A DNA stretch of 64,000 bases. It comes from Hyphomicrobiales bacterium (GTDB lineage: Bacteria; Pseudomonadota; Alphaproteobacteria; Rhizobiales; Methylopilaceae). The position numbers and the translations under genes are program-made. This document shows, in pieces, positions 27,209 through 35,669 of the stretch (position 1 is its first letter; every line of letters starts with the position of its first letter). The stretch lies in assembly GCA_022842205.1 (NCBI GenBank), contig JALHQA010000005.1:145616-209615 (forward strand). The letters run 5' to 3'. The notes under the pieces are model-generated. The model did not search any database, was not told the origin of the DNA, and saw only the letters and a program-made list of their open reading frames with translations.

Positions 27209-28449
27209 CGCCGTACGCTTAGATAATCCCACGCGCAGGCGAGATGCGTCTTCACGACATTGATCGCCTCGTCTTCGGAAACGAACTCGTCGTGGCTCGC
27301 CATTCCGTGGGGCGCGGGGCCGAATACGATCGCGGGAACGTCGTGGTAACGCCAGAGGCGCGCATCCGTCGCGGCGATCCCGATCACGGGAGTGGGGGCC
27401 ACTCCGAAAAAAGATGCGGCGTTGCGCCGGACAAGTTCAACCATTTCGTGATCCGGGGCGGACCAGTTCGGCGGATTGAAGTTGAGGCGCTCGGCGCGGG
27501 CCTGAGGGAACTTCTTCAGAATCTTGTCGATATGGTTCTCGAGAACGCGCGGCTCGATACCCAGCGGTATCCGGAAATCGACGTCGAACGTTGCGCTCGA
27601 TGCCACCATGTTCACCTTCACGCCGGCGGACATGGTCCCGATATTCGCGGTGATGCGCCGCGCAACGCCGGATGCGCCTTTGCCGTAAGCGAGATCGAGG
27701 GCTTCCGAGGCGGCGTCCAGGCTCAGCGCCAGATTGTCGGCCTCCGACGGCTCGATGTTCTGGGCCTCGAGTATCTCCGCGACAATCTTCCCGGCGATGA
27801 TGATCGCGTTTTCGCTCGCATGCGTATAGGCGCCATGCGCGCCTTTGGTGGTCACCGAAAAACGCATCCAGAGAATGCCCTTTTCGCCGAACCTGGTCGT
27901 GTGGCTGCTGGTCGGTTCTCCGATAAGCGCGCAGTCTCCCAGCACGAGTTCTGGACGATGCTCGAACAGATAGCGCGTGCCCCAGGGACCGAACGTTTCC
28001 TCGTCCGAAACGGCGACAAGACTCAGCTTGCCCGCCAGATGATCGCTGACCTGCGAAAGATAGTGATAGGTGAATATGGATGCGGTCGTGCCGGTCTTCA
28101 TGTCGGCGACGCCGCGCCCATACATCATGCCGTCCGACCGGTGTCCGCTCCACGGGTCGTGTGTCCAGCCCGCTGGGCTTTCGACAGGGAAGACATCGAT
28201 ATGACCGTTCAAGACGAGATGCTTACCGGGCGCGGCGAATGCGGCGGCGGCCACGATGTTCGGCATCTCCGGAATGCCGGCGATGACCTCGAAATCATGA
28301 CCGTTCTTCTCGAGGAAGTCGCAGATATATTTTCCGGCGGCGCGTGTGTCGCCGGGAGGATTGGGAGACGGACAACGCACGAAACCCTGAAGAAACGTCA
28401 GGATTTCCTCGCGGTCGCGATCGACCATATCCAGTAAGTGCTGCTTCAT
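27205..28449 (-). CDS. M20 family deacylase (ArgE/DapE/ACY1-like)
   Basis: The start at 28449 (MKQHLLDMVD) gives 414 residues. Metal-site motifs are NGHIDVFP, the central GRGVADMKTG and the catalytic SDEETFG, with a dimerisation domain and a C-terminal DARLWRYHDVPAIVFGPAPHGMASHDE containing the last ligand His. Members remove acyl groups from amino acids or split dipeptide-like amides in the cytosol. It is coupled to the carbamoylase-like gene by a 4-nt overlap, so two consecutive hydrolytic steps are likely. It differs from true ArgE in context, so a gene symbol is not given. Confidence 0.88.
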   Translation of the reverse strand: MKQHLLDMVDRDREEILTFLQGFVRCPSPNPPGDTRAAGKYICDFLEKNGHDFEVIAGIPEMPNIVAAAAFAAPGKHLVLNGHIDVFPVESPAGWTHDPWSGHRSDGMMYGRGVADMKTGTTASIFTYHYLSQVSDHLAGKLSLVAVSDEETFGPWGTRYLFEHRPELVLGDCALIGEPTSSHTTRFGEKGILWMRFSVTTKGAHGAYTHASENAIIIAGKIVAEILEAQNIEPSEADNLALSLDAASEALDLAYGKGASGVARRITANIGTMSAGVKVNMVASSATFDVDFRIPLGIEPRVLENHIDKILKKFPQARAERLNFNPPNWSAPDHEMVELVRRNAASFFGVAPTPVIGIAATDARLWRYHDVPAIVFGPAPHGMASHDEFVSEDEAINVVKTHLACAWDYLSVRR

Positions 28450-28477
28450 ATCTGCCTTCAAACAAGGTCCGTCTGGA

Positions 28478-29248
28478 TCAGGACGTGCACCACCCGCCAT
28501 TGGCGAGCAGCGTGGCGCCGGTGACATAGCTTGCGTCATCGGAGGCAAGAAAAACGGCGATGGAAGCGATCTCGGAAGGCGGTGCGAAATAGCCGAGAGC
28601 CGTCTCCGACATCACGCGGTCGTAAAGATCGGGGTCGAGCCCCTTCGCTTCGGCGACGCCAAGCTCCGTAAGCACGCTTCCGGGCGCGATCGCGTTAACA
28701 GTGATGCCCTGTGGGCCGAGCGCATTGGCGCAGGAACGCGTGAGGGCCAGAACACCGCCCTTCGCCGCGCTGTAGGAGATGCCGGAGGTTCCGGTATTGC
28801 TGCGGTAGCGTCCGGCATTCGAGGAAATATTGATGATGCGTCCGCGCCCGTTCGCGGCCATTGCGGGCGCCGCCGCCTGCGACCAGAAGAAATGGCTCGA
28901 CAGGCACAGGGATAAAGTCGCGAGCCATTGCTCTTCTGTTGCTTCCAGATCGGGACGGCCGACAAGTCCGCCGACATTGTTGACGAGGATGTCCAGACGG
29001 CCCCATTTCGACAGAGCCTTCTCGACCGCTTGGGCCGCAACAGAGGCTTTGGTTGCGTCGGCGGTGATGGCGATCGTCCGGTCCGGCTGCGAGTTCGCGA
29101 GCGACTGAAGACCGCCCGCATCCCTGTCGGTCGCGAGGACCCGGCAGCCGTGATCGAGAAATGCCTCGGCGATCGCACGCCCGATGCCGTTGGCCGCGCC
29201 GGTGACGATGGCGACATGTTCGTTCAGCATGTGACGCTTATCCGTCAT
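28478..29248 (-). CDS. SDR family oxidoreductase (complete active site)
   Basis: The 256-residue protein has the classical SDR cofactor motif TGAANGIG, NNVGG, catalytic Ser in INISSNAG and the YSAAK catalytic pair, ending in VTGATLLANGGW. It should use NAD(H) or NADP(H) on an alcohol or ketone. Its ATG overlaps the stop of a second SDR gene by 4 nt (ATGA). That neighbour lacks catalytic residues, so the two may work as a pair. It belongs to the ABC transporter/M20 hydrolase operon. Confidence 0.92.
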   Translation of the reverse strand: MTDKRHMLNEHVAIVTGAANGIGRAIAEAFLDHGCRVLATDRDAGGLQSLANSQPDRTIAITADATKASVAAQAVEKALSKWGRLDILVNNVGGLVGRPDLEATEEQWLATLSLCLSSHFFWSQAAAPAMAANGRGRIINISSNAGRYRSNTGTSGISYSAAKGGVLALTRSCANALGPQGITVNAIAPGSVLTELGVAEAKGLDPDLYDRVMSETALGYFAPPSEIASIAVFLASDDASYVTGATLLANGGWCTS

Positions 29249-29961
29249 GACAGCCACCATCCGCCGTTCACATCCAGGGAATCGCCCGTCAGATAGTTGG
29301 CGGCTGGAGAAGCAAGGAATGCGATTGCGGCCGCGATCTCTTCGGGCCTGCCGAACCTCCGGAGCGGGATTTCCTCGATGAGGAAGCGGCGCTCTCTGTC
29401 GCTCATCGCTTCAACCTCCGGAGCGTCTTCCAGAAGGCCGGTCACAACGGCGTTGAAACGGACACCGGTTCGACCGGATTCCAGCGCGCGCTGCCGCGTC
29501 ATCCCGAGGATCGCGCCATTGACCATGGCTTCATTCTGCCGCGAGGACGTCTCGCCGGCAGGCCGAAAATAGCCCGATCGGTATTTCCCGGCGCTCGACA
29601 GCACGCTGACGACCCGGCCTGCGTTCCGCTCAAGCTGCGGAAGGAAGCCGTCGACGCAATCGGTCCACGCACGGAGAGCGTCGGCACCGGTGCTGAGACT
29701 TCCGCCGAGAATAAGAGCGTCGACTCCGCCGAACTCGTCCGCGCAAGTTTTAACGAGCGTGCCGGTCTCGTCCGGTTTCGTCACATCCACGCTCGTCAGC
29801 CGTATCGATGCGCTGTCCGGGGGCAAGCTTTCCGGCGCACAGCCCGGGAGCTGGCACGCGATCACGTGATAGCCGTCAGCCGCAAGGCGCGTTGCCGTGC
29901 AGGCAAGAACGGCATCGGCTGCTGGATAGATCAGGGCAATACGCGTGGACCGGACGGTCAT
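29245..29961 (-). CDS. Catalytically degenerate SDR-fold protein (probable pseudoenzyme subunit)
   Basis: The 238-residue protein aligns along its length with SDR enzymes, ending with GRPEEIAAAIAFLASPAANYLTGDSLDVNGGWW. The Gly-rich cofactor loop TGxxxGIG is replaced by YPAADAVL (residues 12-19). Alignment with the neighbouring SDR places Glu144 and Asn148 where the catalytic Tyr and Lys should be, while the Ser region (VLSSAGKYRSG) is kept. The frame is intact and the gene is translationally coupled to an active SDR, so selection is maintaining it. A structural or regulatory partner in a heteromer is the simplest reading; a changed chemistry is possible. Confidence 0.85.
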   Translation of the reverse strand: MTVRSTRIALIYPAADAVLACTATRLAADGYHVIACQLPGCAPESLPPDSASIRLTSVDVTKPDETGTLVKTCADEFGGVDALILGGSLSTGADALRAWTDCVDGFLPQLERNAGRVVSVLSSAGKYRSGYFRPAGETSSRQNEAMVNGAILGMTRQRALESGRTGVRFNAVVTGLLEDAPEVEAMSDRERRFLIEEIPLRRFGRPEEIAAAIAFLASPAANYLTGDSLDVNGGWWLS

Positions 29962-29966
29962 GAGAG

Positions 29967-30761
29967 CTACTCGACAGGCGTTTGAAGGCGGGCGTTGCGA
30001 CCGAGGAGACGCGCCAGGAACTGCTTGGCGCGCTCGGTTTTGGGCTGGTGGAAGAAGGAACTGGGCACGCAGTCTTCCAGGATCGCGCCGTGGTCCATGA
30101 AGATGACGCGATCGGCGACTTCGACGGCGAAACCCATTTCGTGAGTAACCACGAGCATGGTCATGCCGTCGTCGGCCAGCTTTTCCATGACGTCGAGCAC
30201 CTCGCCCACCAGTTCCGGGTCGAGCGCCGAGGTCGGCTCGTCGAAAAGCATGATTTTCGGATCCATCGCGAGTGCTCGGGCAATCGCCACGCGTTGCTGC
30301 TGGCCGCCGGACAACTGGGAAGGATAGGAAGAGCTCTTGTTGCCGAGTCCGACGCGCTGCAGCAGCATTTGGGCGCTCTCCGCGGCCTGCGCTTTGGGCA
30401 CGCCTTTGATCTGTATGGGCGCCTCCATCACGTTCTGGAGCGCCGTCATGTGGTTCCAGAGATTGAAGCTCTGGAACACCATGCCGACGGACTGCCGGAG
30501 CCGATTGACCTCTTTCTCGGAAAATTTCCGCGCCGAGCCCGGCTCGAAATCCATATGCGTGCCCGCCACATCAAGTTGCCCGGAGTTCGGCTCCTCGAGA
30601 AGATTGATGCATCTGAGCAGGGTGCTTTTTCCCGATCCGCTGGGACCTACGATGCATATCTTTTCACCGAGCTTGACCTGCAGGTCGACGCTCTTGAGCA
30701 CCTGCAGGTCGCCAAATGATTTGCAGACGGCACGAAGATTTACGATCGGCGTGCCGCTCAT
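29967..30761 (-). CDS. Amino-acid type ABC transporter ATP-binding protein
   Basis: The 264-residue protein contains Walker [10 protein letters not shown], the Q-loop region [15 protein letters not shown], signature [15 protein letters not shown], Walker [15 protein letters not shown] and the switch His (VVTHEMGFA). Sequence and length match the GlnQ/HisP group that energises polar amino-acid uptake. Its start overlaps the stop of the upstream permease gene by 4 nt. It energises the importer formed with the two permeases and the binding protein encoded just before it. Confidence 0.95.
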   Translation of the reverse strand: MSGTPIVNLRAVCKSFGDLQVLKSVDLQVKLGEKICIVGPSGSGKSTLLRCINLLEEPNSGQLDVAGTHMDFEPGSARKFSEKEVNRLRQSVGMVFQSFNLWNHMTALQNVMEAPIQIKGVPKAQAAESAQMLLQRVGLGNKSSSYPSQLSGGQQQRVAIARALAMDPKIMLFDEPTSALDPELVGEVLDVMEKLADDGMTMLVVTHEMGFAVEVADRVIFMDHGAILEDCVPSSFFHQPKTERAKQFLARLLGRNARLQTPVE

Positions 30762-31462
30762 TGGCCAACCCTCCCAGTGCTTGATTGTGAAAGACGAATC
30801 TTCCGCAGGGTATCCATCCGGTTTGCGACATAGCTGATGCCGGCGCCCGTGCCGGTCGTGATGAGCCAGTAAACGACCGCCGCAATGAGATAGGCCTCCA
30901 CGGGGCGGAACGTGTCGCCCATGACGGTCTGTGCCGCCATGGCGAGCTCAGGAACCGTAATGACGGCGAGGGCGGCTGAATCCTTGATCAGCGTGATAAT
31001 CACGTTGGTCGACGCTGGTGCCATGTAGCCGAGCATTTGTGGAAAGACGATACGGCGCATGGCGGTCGCGTACGGCATGCCGACGGCTCGCGCCGACTCC
31101 ATCTGCCCTCGGGGAACGGAAAGTATCCCGCCGCGAATGGCTTCGGCGAAAAGCGCGGAACTGTAGATCGTGAGAATGATCGCGCCCGCAACCACAGGCG
31201 ACATCCGGATGCCAAGTTGCGCCAGGCCGAAATAGATCAGGAAGGCCTGTACGAGAAACGGCGTGTTGCGGAACGGCTCTACGAAGGCCAGCGCGAAACC
31301 ACGCAGGATGCGGAGCTTCGAGAAGCGGCAGAGCGCGATGAGCGTCCCCAGCGGAAAACCGAAAAGCGTCGCGACGACGCAGAACGTAATCGTTGCGAGC
31401 GCTCCCTTGAAGAAGATAGGCGCCCCGTAAGTCAGCACAGACAGGTCGAAGTATGCTTCCAT
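30758..31462 (-). CDS. Polar amino-acid type ABC transporter permease
   Basis: The ATG at 31462 shares a base with the preceding stop (TGATG), giving 234 residues. The protein has about five transmembrane helices and the inner-membrane component EAA-type loop: [29 protein letters not shown]. It is a HisM/GlnP-type permease pairing with the permease encoded upstream. The longer open frame before this start has no permease features, so the short form is preferred. Confidence 0.93.
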   Translation of the reverse strand: MEAYFDLSVLTYGAPIFFKGALATITFCVVATLFGFPLGTLIALCRFSKLRILRGFALAFVEPFRNTPFLVQAFLIYFGLAQLGIRMSPVVAGAIILTIYSSALFAEAIRGGILSVPRGQMESARAVGMPYATAMRRIVFPQMLGYMAPASTNVIITLIKDSAALAVITVPELAMAAQTVMGDTFRPVEAYLIAAVVYWLITTGTGAGISYVANRMDTLRKIRLSQSSTGRVGQ

Positions 31463-32103
31463 CAGCGTGCCGCCTGTACGCTGAACGAGCGTTCCAGATA
31501 ACGCGCGACAAGCCCGAGCACGAAGCACAGGACGAAATAAATGATGGCAACCGCGATCCAGGTTTGGGTCGGCTGGAAAGAAACCGAAATGATTTGCTGC
31601 GCGGTGCGCGTCAGTTCGACTACGCCGATGATCGACAGGAACGCCGAGTTCTTGACGAGCGCAGTGAATTCCAGCGTCAGGGGCGGCAGCATCAGGCGCA
31701 GCGCCTGCGGCAGAATGATCCGGCGCTGGATCGTGCTCATGGGCATGGCCAGCGCGCGCGCCGCCTCGGTCTGTCCCTTGGATATCGAGGTGACAGCGCC
31801 GCCGATCATTTCGGAAATGTAAGAACCGCTGTTCAGGCCGAGCGCGATGACGCCGGTCGCAAAGCGCGGAATGTCGATGCCGAGCGATGGCAGCAGGAAA
31901 TAGATGCCGAGGATCTGGATGTAGAGGGGTGTGCCGCGAATGACGCTGACATAAAAGCCCGCGATCTTGCGCAGGATGAGCCATTGGGATTGGCGAGCGG
32001 CCGCGGTTGCGAGCCCGATGACGAGAGCCAGCGCGATGGCAAGTATGGAAGCGACCGCAGTTGTCTGGGTCGCCTCCAGAAGTTCAGGGAGGCCGGTTAG
32101 CAT
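31462..32103 (-). CDS. Polar amino-acid type ABC transporter permease
   Basis: The 213-residue membrane protein has the HisQ/GlnP-type topology and the conserved loop MIGGAVTSISKGQTEAARALAMPMSTIQRRIILPQA that docks on the ATPase. RGTPLYIQILGIYFLLP is the typical segment before it. It is encoded 33 bp after the binding-protein gene and is coupled to the second permease by a one-base stop/start overlap. Confidence 0.93.
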   Translation of the reverse strand: MLTGLPELLEATQTTAVASILAIALALVIGLATAAARQSQWLILRKIAGFYVSVIRGTPLYIQILGIYFLLPSLGIDIPRFATGVIALGLNSGSYISEMIGGAVTSISKGQTEAARALAMPMSTIQRRIILPQALRLMLPPLTLEFTALVKNSAFLSIIGVVELTRTAQQIISVSFQPTQTWIAVAIIYFVLCFVLGLVARYLERSFSVQAAR

Positions 32104-32136
32104 GTGATAACCGGTGGAGAATGCATCACGCTGTCC

Positions 32137-32976
32137 TTAGATGGAGCCCGCCGGAAGGTAGTCGCCGGTGGGCGTTTCCATCTTGTAGCCGAACCACTTC
32201 TCCTGAAGTTCGCCCAGCTTGCCGCTCTTGTTCAACCGCTCGATCACGGCATTGATCGCGTCGCGCAGGTCGGTGTCTTCCGGACGGGTGGCCCAGCCAT
32301 AATAGAAGGGCTCGCCGATCTCGCCGACGATTTCGAATACTCCTGGCTGTTTCTTCATCAGTTCGGCGACCGTGAGCCGCGTTTCGACCGCAGCATCGAT
32401 CTGTCCGTTGGACAGAGCAAGGAATTCATCCGGCGCGCTCTGGAAGTGGACGACCTGGCTGGCCTTGTCGCCGAGCGTCTTATTGTGATTAACGAGAACG
32501 TTCGTCGGACCGGACGGCGGCACAGGACCGCCAATGCGCATCCCGGTCAGGTCATCGACCGAAGTCAGCTTCGTATTGTCCTTACGCTTGACGATAACGA
32601 CCGGGGCGACGGCCACCGGCATCGTGAAGGCATATTTGCTCGTCCGGTCGGGATTCATGATCAGGCCGGTGCAGACGAAGTCGTACTTCTTCTGCAGCAG
32701 GCCAGCGAGGATGCCGGAGAACGGCACGTCCAGATGTTCGAGCTTCACGTCCCATTCCGCGATCACTTCGTCCAGAACGTCCTTGTCGAAGCCGACGATC
32801 TTTCCGTTCTCGATGAACTCAAAGGGCGGGTAGGCGGCTTCGGTCGCGACGACCGTGACGCCCTTCTTCTTGATGTCGTCGAATGTGCCCGCGTGAGAAG
32901 GAGGAGCTGACACTGCGGCTCCTGCAATGAACGCGATGGAAAGCGCCATACCGAAAAGTCTTGCACCACTTTTCAT
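32137..32976 (-). CDS. Family 3 periplasmic substrate-binding protein
   Basis: The start at 32976 has an AGGAG site and a signal peptide (MALSIAFIAGAAVSAPPSHA), giving 279 residues. The mature protein carries the SBP family 3 signature: VVATEAAYPPFEFIENGKIVGFDKDVLDEV, followed by NPDRTSKYAFTMPV and a C-terminal LNKSGKLGELQEKWFG. It is the first gene of the minus-strand operon and captures the substrate in the periplasm for the ABC importer. The family binds amino acids and related small amines; the ligand is not specified by sequence. Confidence 0.94.
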   Translation of the reverse strand: MKSGARLFGMALSIAFIAGAAVSAPPSHAGTFDDIKKKGVTVVATEAAYPPFEFIENGKIVGFDKDVLDEVIAEWDVKLEHLDVPFSGILAGLLQKKYDFVCTGLIMNPDRTSKYAFTMPVAVAPVVIVKRKDNTKLTSVDDLTGMRIGGPVPPSGPTNVLVNHNKTLGDKASQVVHFQSAPDEFLALSNGQIDAAVETRLTVAELMKKQPGVFEIVGEIGEPFYYGWATRPEDTDLRDAINAVIERLNKSGKLGELQEKWFGYKMETPTGDYLPAGSI

Positions 32977-33037
32977 CTGCCAACTCCTGTCAACCATCAC
33001 AAACGCGGCGTGACCATCCACGCCACAGTTGATTAAT

Positions 33038-33056
33038 GTGTATACCAAGCATACAC
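33038..33056. promoter_or_regulatory. Inverted repeat in divergent promoter, candidate GntR/UTRA operator
   Basis: GTGTATACCAAGCATACAC has six-base perfect arms (GTGTAT/ATACAC) around a seven-base spacer. It lies between the divergent binding-protein gene (start 32976) and the deacetylase gene (start 33156). A GntR/UTRA regulator is encoded in the plus-strand operon, so autoregulation and joint control of both operons is a reasonable inference. Confidence 0.5.
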
Positions 33057-33155
33057 TCTCGGCAATTGGCACGTTCGGCAAAAATGACCCTTTTCTAGCC
33101 AAGTGCCGACTAACGTTTCGCCATCTGCCCAATCGGTTCTCATTCGAGTACGAAA

Positions 33156-34076
33156 ATGACAGAGAATACCGCTTTGCCTTGGCCCAACGGCGCACGCTGC
33201 GCGGTTGCATTTACGTTTGACATGGATGGAGAAAGCCTTCTCCACATCTATCAGGGCGACACCGCGCCGAATCGCATCGCGCTGACAAGCATGCTTCGCT
33301 ACGGACCGCTGGTGGCCGTGCCCCGTATTGTCGAGGCGTTCAAGCGGGTCGACATGCGCCAGACCTTTTTCATTCCCGGGTGGTGCATCGAGCGCTATCC
33401 GCAGGCGGTCGAATGCATTCTCGATGGCGGCCACGAGATCGCGCATCACAGCTGGATCCACGAAAATCCAAACAAGCTGTCGCGGGACGAAGAGGCGGAG
33501 TTTCTCGGGAAGGGGATCGACGCCATCGTGAAGGCGACGGGAAAAAGACCCCGCGGCTTCCGCGCGCCGTCCTACGCGTTCTCGCGCAACACGCTCGATC
33601 TGCTGCTGGCGGAAGGCTTCTCTTATGACGCGTCGCTTCTGGGCGACGATATTCCCTACGTCATCGCAAACACGACAGGCGAGATGGTCGAGCTGCCGAG
33701 CGATCTGACCGCGGATGACTGGATGCATTTTGCATCGATCAAGGATTTCGGCTGGCAGATGCCGATCATATCCCCGCAGCGTGGCTTCGAGGTGTATCGC
33801 GCGGAATTCGATGCCGCTTGGAAGTACGGCGGCTTGTGGATCGGCGTATGGCATCCGTTCGTGTCGGGCCGTGCGTCGCGATGCGACGCGATGGTCGAAA
33901 TGATCGAGTACATGCGGGACAAGGGCGGGGTTTGGTTCGCGTCTCTGGAAGAGATCGCGGCGCATGCGAAGGCCTGCATCAACAATGGCAGCTGGAAGCC
34001 ACGGCGCGAGATGCTGCCCTATTACGACGAGCCGATCCCCGGCGTTCCGTGGAACCGGCCCATTCGCGGCAAGTAG
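33156..34076 (+). CDS. Polysaccharide deacetylase family protein (NodB homology, PuuE-like)
   Basis: The 306-residue protein has NodB-domain motifs: TFDMDGE (motif 1 Asp), GHEIAHHSWIHENP (motif 2 H-S-x-x-H metal site) and RGFRAPSYAFS (motif 3). No signal peptide is present. Cytosolic members of this group include PuuE allantoinase and cyclic-imidase enzymes rather than cell-wall deacetylases. With carbamoylase-type and ureohydrolase genes in the same locus, ring opening of a cyclic ureide or imide is a plausible role, but this is inference. Confidence 0.87.
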   Translation: MTENTALPWPNGARCAVAFTFDMDGESLLHIYQGDTAPNRIALTSMLRYGPLVAVPRIVEAFKRVDMRQTFFIPGWCIERYPQAVECILDGGHEIAHHSWIHENPNKLSRDEEAEFLGKGIDAIVKATGKRPRGFRAPSYAFSRNTLDLLLAEGFSYDASLLGDDIPYVIANTTGEMVELPSDLTADDWMHFASIKDFGWQMPIISPQRGFEVYRAEFDAAWKYGGLWIGVWHPFVSGRASRCDAMVEMIEYMRDKGGVWFASLEEIAAHAKACINNGSWKPRREMLPYYDEPIPGVPWNRPIRGK

Positions 34077-34090
34077 AGCGGGGCGGGCCC

Positions 34091-34852
34091 ATGAAAACGG
34101 AAAATCCTCAATCCTTTGCCGGGAAAACGGCACTTATCACCGGCGCCGGGCGCGGCATCGGCCGTGCGATCGCCCAGCTTCTGGGGCAGCGGGGCGCCGC
34201 GGTTCTGCTGCAGGATATTGATGGAGCAGCGATCGAGCAGTCGGTCGCGGAGTTCGGCAAGGAAGGCATCCATGCTCGCGGCTTCGTTTCCGACGTGTCC
34301 GATGTTGACGCGACCTTACACACTATCGGCGAGGCCTTGGCGAGTGTGGACATTCTCGTGAACAATGCCGGCATATCGGGGCAAGAAGCTGAGTTCTCCG
34401 GCATAGACGTCGCGAACTTCGACCGCATGATGAATATCCACGTCCGTGGGGCGTTCTTTCTGACGCAGCGGATCGTTCCGTACATGGCGGCGCGGCATCA
34501 CGGCCGGATCATAAACATGGCGTCTAACAGGGGCATGGTGGGTTACCATCGAAGTTCACATTATTGCGCTGCCAAAGCCGCATTGTTGGGGCTAACAAAG
34601 GCGTGGGCGAGAGAGTTCGCGCCGCACGGGATCCTCGTCAATGCAGTCGCCCCCGGAGTCGTCTTCACGGAAATGAACACCTGGAACGGTATGGACCCGC
34701 TCCATGAGGAGGCGAGCTGGAATTTGCTGAAGCGATGGGCGGAGCCCGTCGAAATCGCATATCTTGTCGCGCATCTGGCTTCAGACGAAGCCGCGTTCAT
34801 CACGGGTCAGGTCATCAGTCCGAATGGCGGCGATCCCATCGTCGGCATCTAG
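34091..34852 (+). CDS. SDR family oxidoreductase
   Basis: The start at 34091 gives 253 residues. The motifs are complete: TGAGRGIGRA for cofactor, NNAG, the Ser-containing INMASNRG and catalytic Tyr/Lys in HYCAAKAALLG, then APGVVFTEM and the C-terminal ITGQVISPNGGD. It is a NAD(P)-dependent dehydrogenase or reductase. It lies 14 bp after the deacetylase gene in the plus-strand operon of the divergent catabolic locus. Confidence 0.92.
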   Translation: MKTENPQSFAGKTALITGAGRGIGRAIAQLLGQRGAAVLLQDIDGAAIEQSVAEFGKEGIHARGFVSDVSDVDATLHTIGEALASVDILVNNAGISGQEAEFSGIDVANFDRMMNIHVRGAFFLTQRIVPYMAARHHGRIINMASNRGMVGYHRSSHYCAAKAALLGLTKAWAREFAPHGILVNAVAPGVVFTEMNTWNGMDPLHEEASWNLLKRWAEPVEIAYLVAHLASDEAAFITGQVISPNGGDPIVGI

Positions 34853-34884
34853 CCGGGTCAACAACGCAGCATAACGGAGCTCAT

Positions 34885-35649
34885 TTGTCCACGCGCGAAC
34901 GCCTTCATCCACTCGGCCCCGCGTCGAACCGCTTCCTGTATCGCGGCGTCGCGGACATTCTGCGTGGCAGGGTCGAGAACGGCGAATACGATCCGGGGTC
35001 CCAACTTCCCACACTTGTGGAGCTGGCGACGGAATTCGGCGTCAGTGCGATTACGGTGCGGCGCGCGCTTCGCGATCTGTCGTTGGAAGGAACGCTGGTT
35101 GGGAAGCAGGGGCTTGGCATTTTCGTCGCGGAACGCCAGCGCATCGTCCGCTCGCTCTCCGTCGACGCGATCGCGCCCATCGAAAACGAGATGCAGGCAT
35201 CCGGTGTGCGGCCGGGGCTGCTTGATCTCGGCGTCACGACGGTTCCGGCCACCGACCAGCCGTTTCTGTCCGGCCTCGCCAAGGGAAACAAGACCTTGGT
35301 GAAGCTCAATCGGCTGTTGCTGGCCAATGACGAGCCGGTTGGCCTCGACGTCCTTTGGCTGACGAAAAAGGTCGCCGACAAACTCGAGGACAAGCTCCAC
35401 GGCGAATTTTTGATGTCCTCGCTCGAACCGCGCGGTTTCGTGGTCGACAGGCTGACCTATCAGGTGGAGGCGATGACAGCGAACGAAACCCAGGCCGCGC
35501 ATCTGCGCGTCGTTAGCGGCTTTCCGTTGCTGGTCATCCGCTTCTTCCCGATGGATTCGGCCAACAAACCCATTCTGGTCGGGCAGACGACCACGCGAGC
35601 GGATCGGTTCACATATGAATTCGGTGCAAAGCTGAAGCGGCGGAAATAG
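34885..35649 (+). CDS. GntR family transcriptional regulator with UTRA domain (HutC type)
   Basis: A TTG at 34885 with GGAG at 34876-34879 is the best start (254 residues). The N-terminal winged helix is typical: YRGVADILRGRVENGEYDPGSQLPTLVELATEFGVSAITVRRALRDL. Residues 95-250 form the UTRA ligand domain with LVKLNRLLLANDEPVGLDVLWLTKK and RADRFTYEF. UTRA regulators bind small metabolites and usually repress linked catabolic genes. It lies between the SDR and the ureohydrolase genes, so it most likely controls both divergent operons. Confidence 0.92.
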   Translation: MSTRERLHPLGPASNRFLYRGVADILRGRVENGEYDPGSQLPTLVELATEFGVSAITVRRALRDLSLEGTLVGKQGLGIFVAERQRIVRSLSVDAIAPIENEMQASGVRPGLLDLGVTTVPATDQPFLSGLAKGNKTLVKLNRLLLANDEPVGLDVLWLTKKVADKLEDKLHGEFLMSSLEPRGFVVDRLTYQVEAMTANETQAAHLRVVSGFPLLVIRFFPMDSANKPILVGQTTTRADRFTYEFGAKLKRRK

Positions 35650-35669
35650 CACAGGCGAGAGGAAGAGCG

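Noticed and set aside
29245-29961. Calling the second SDR a pseudogene
   Set aside because: The frame is intact, starts and stops are coupled to neighbours and the C-terminal fold is kept; loss of catalytic residues alone does not make it a broken gene.
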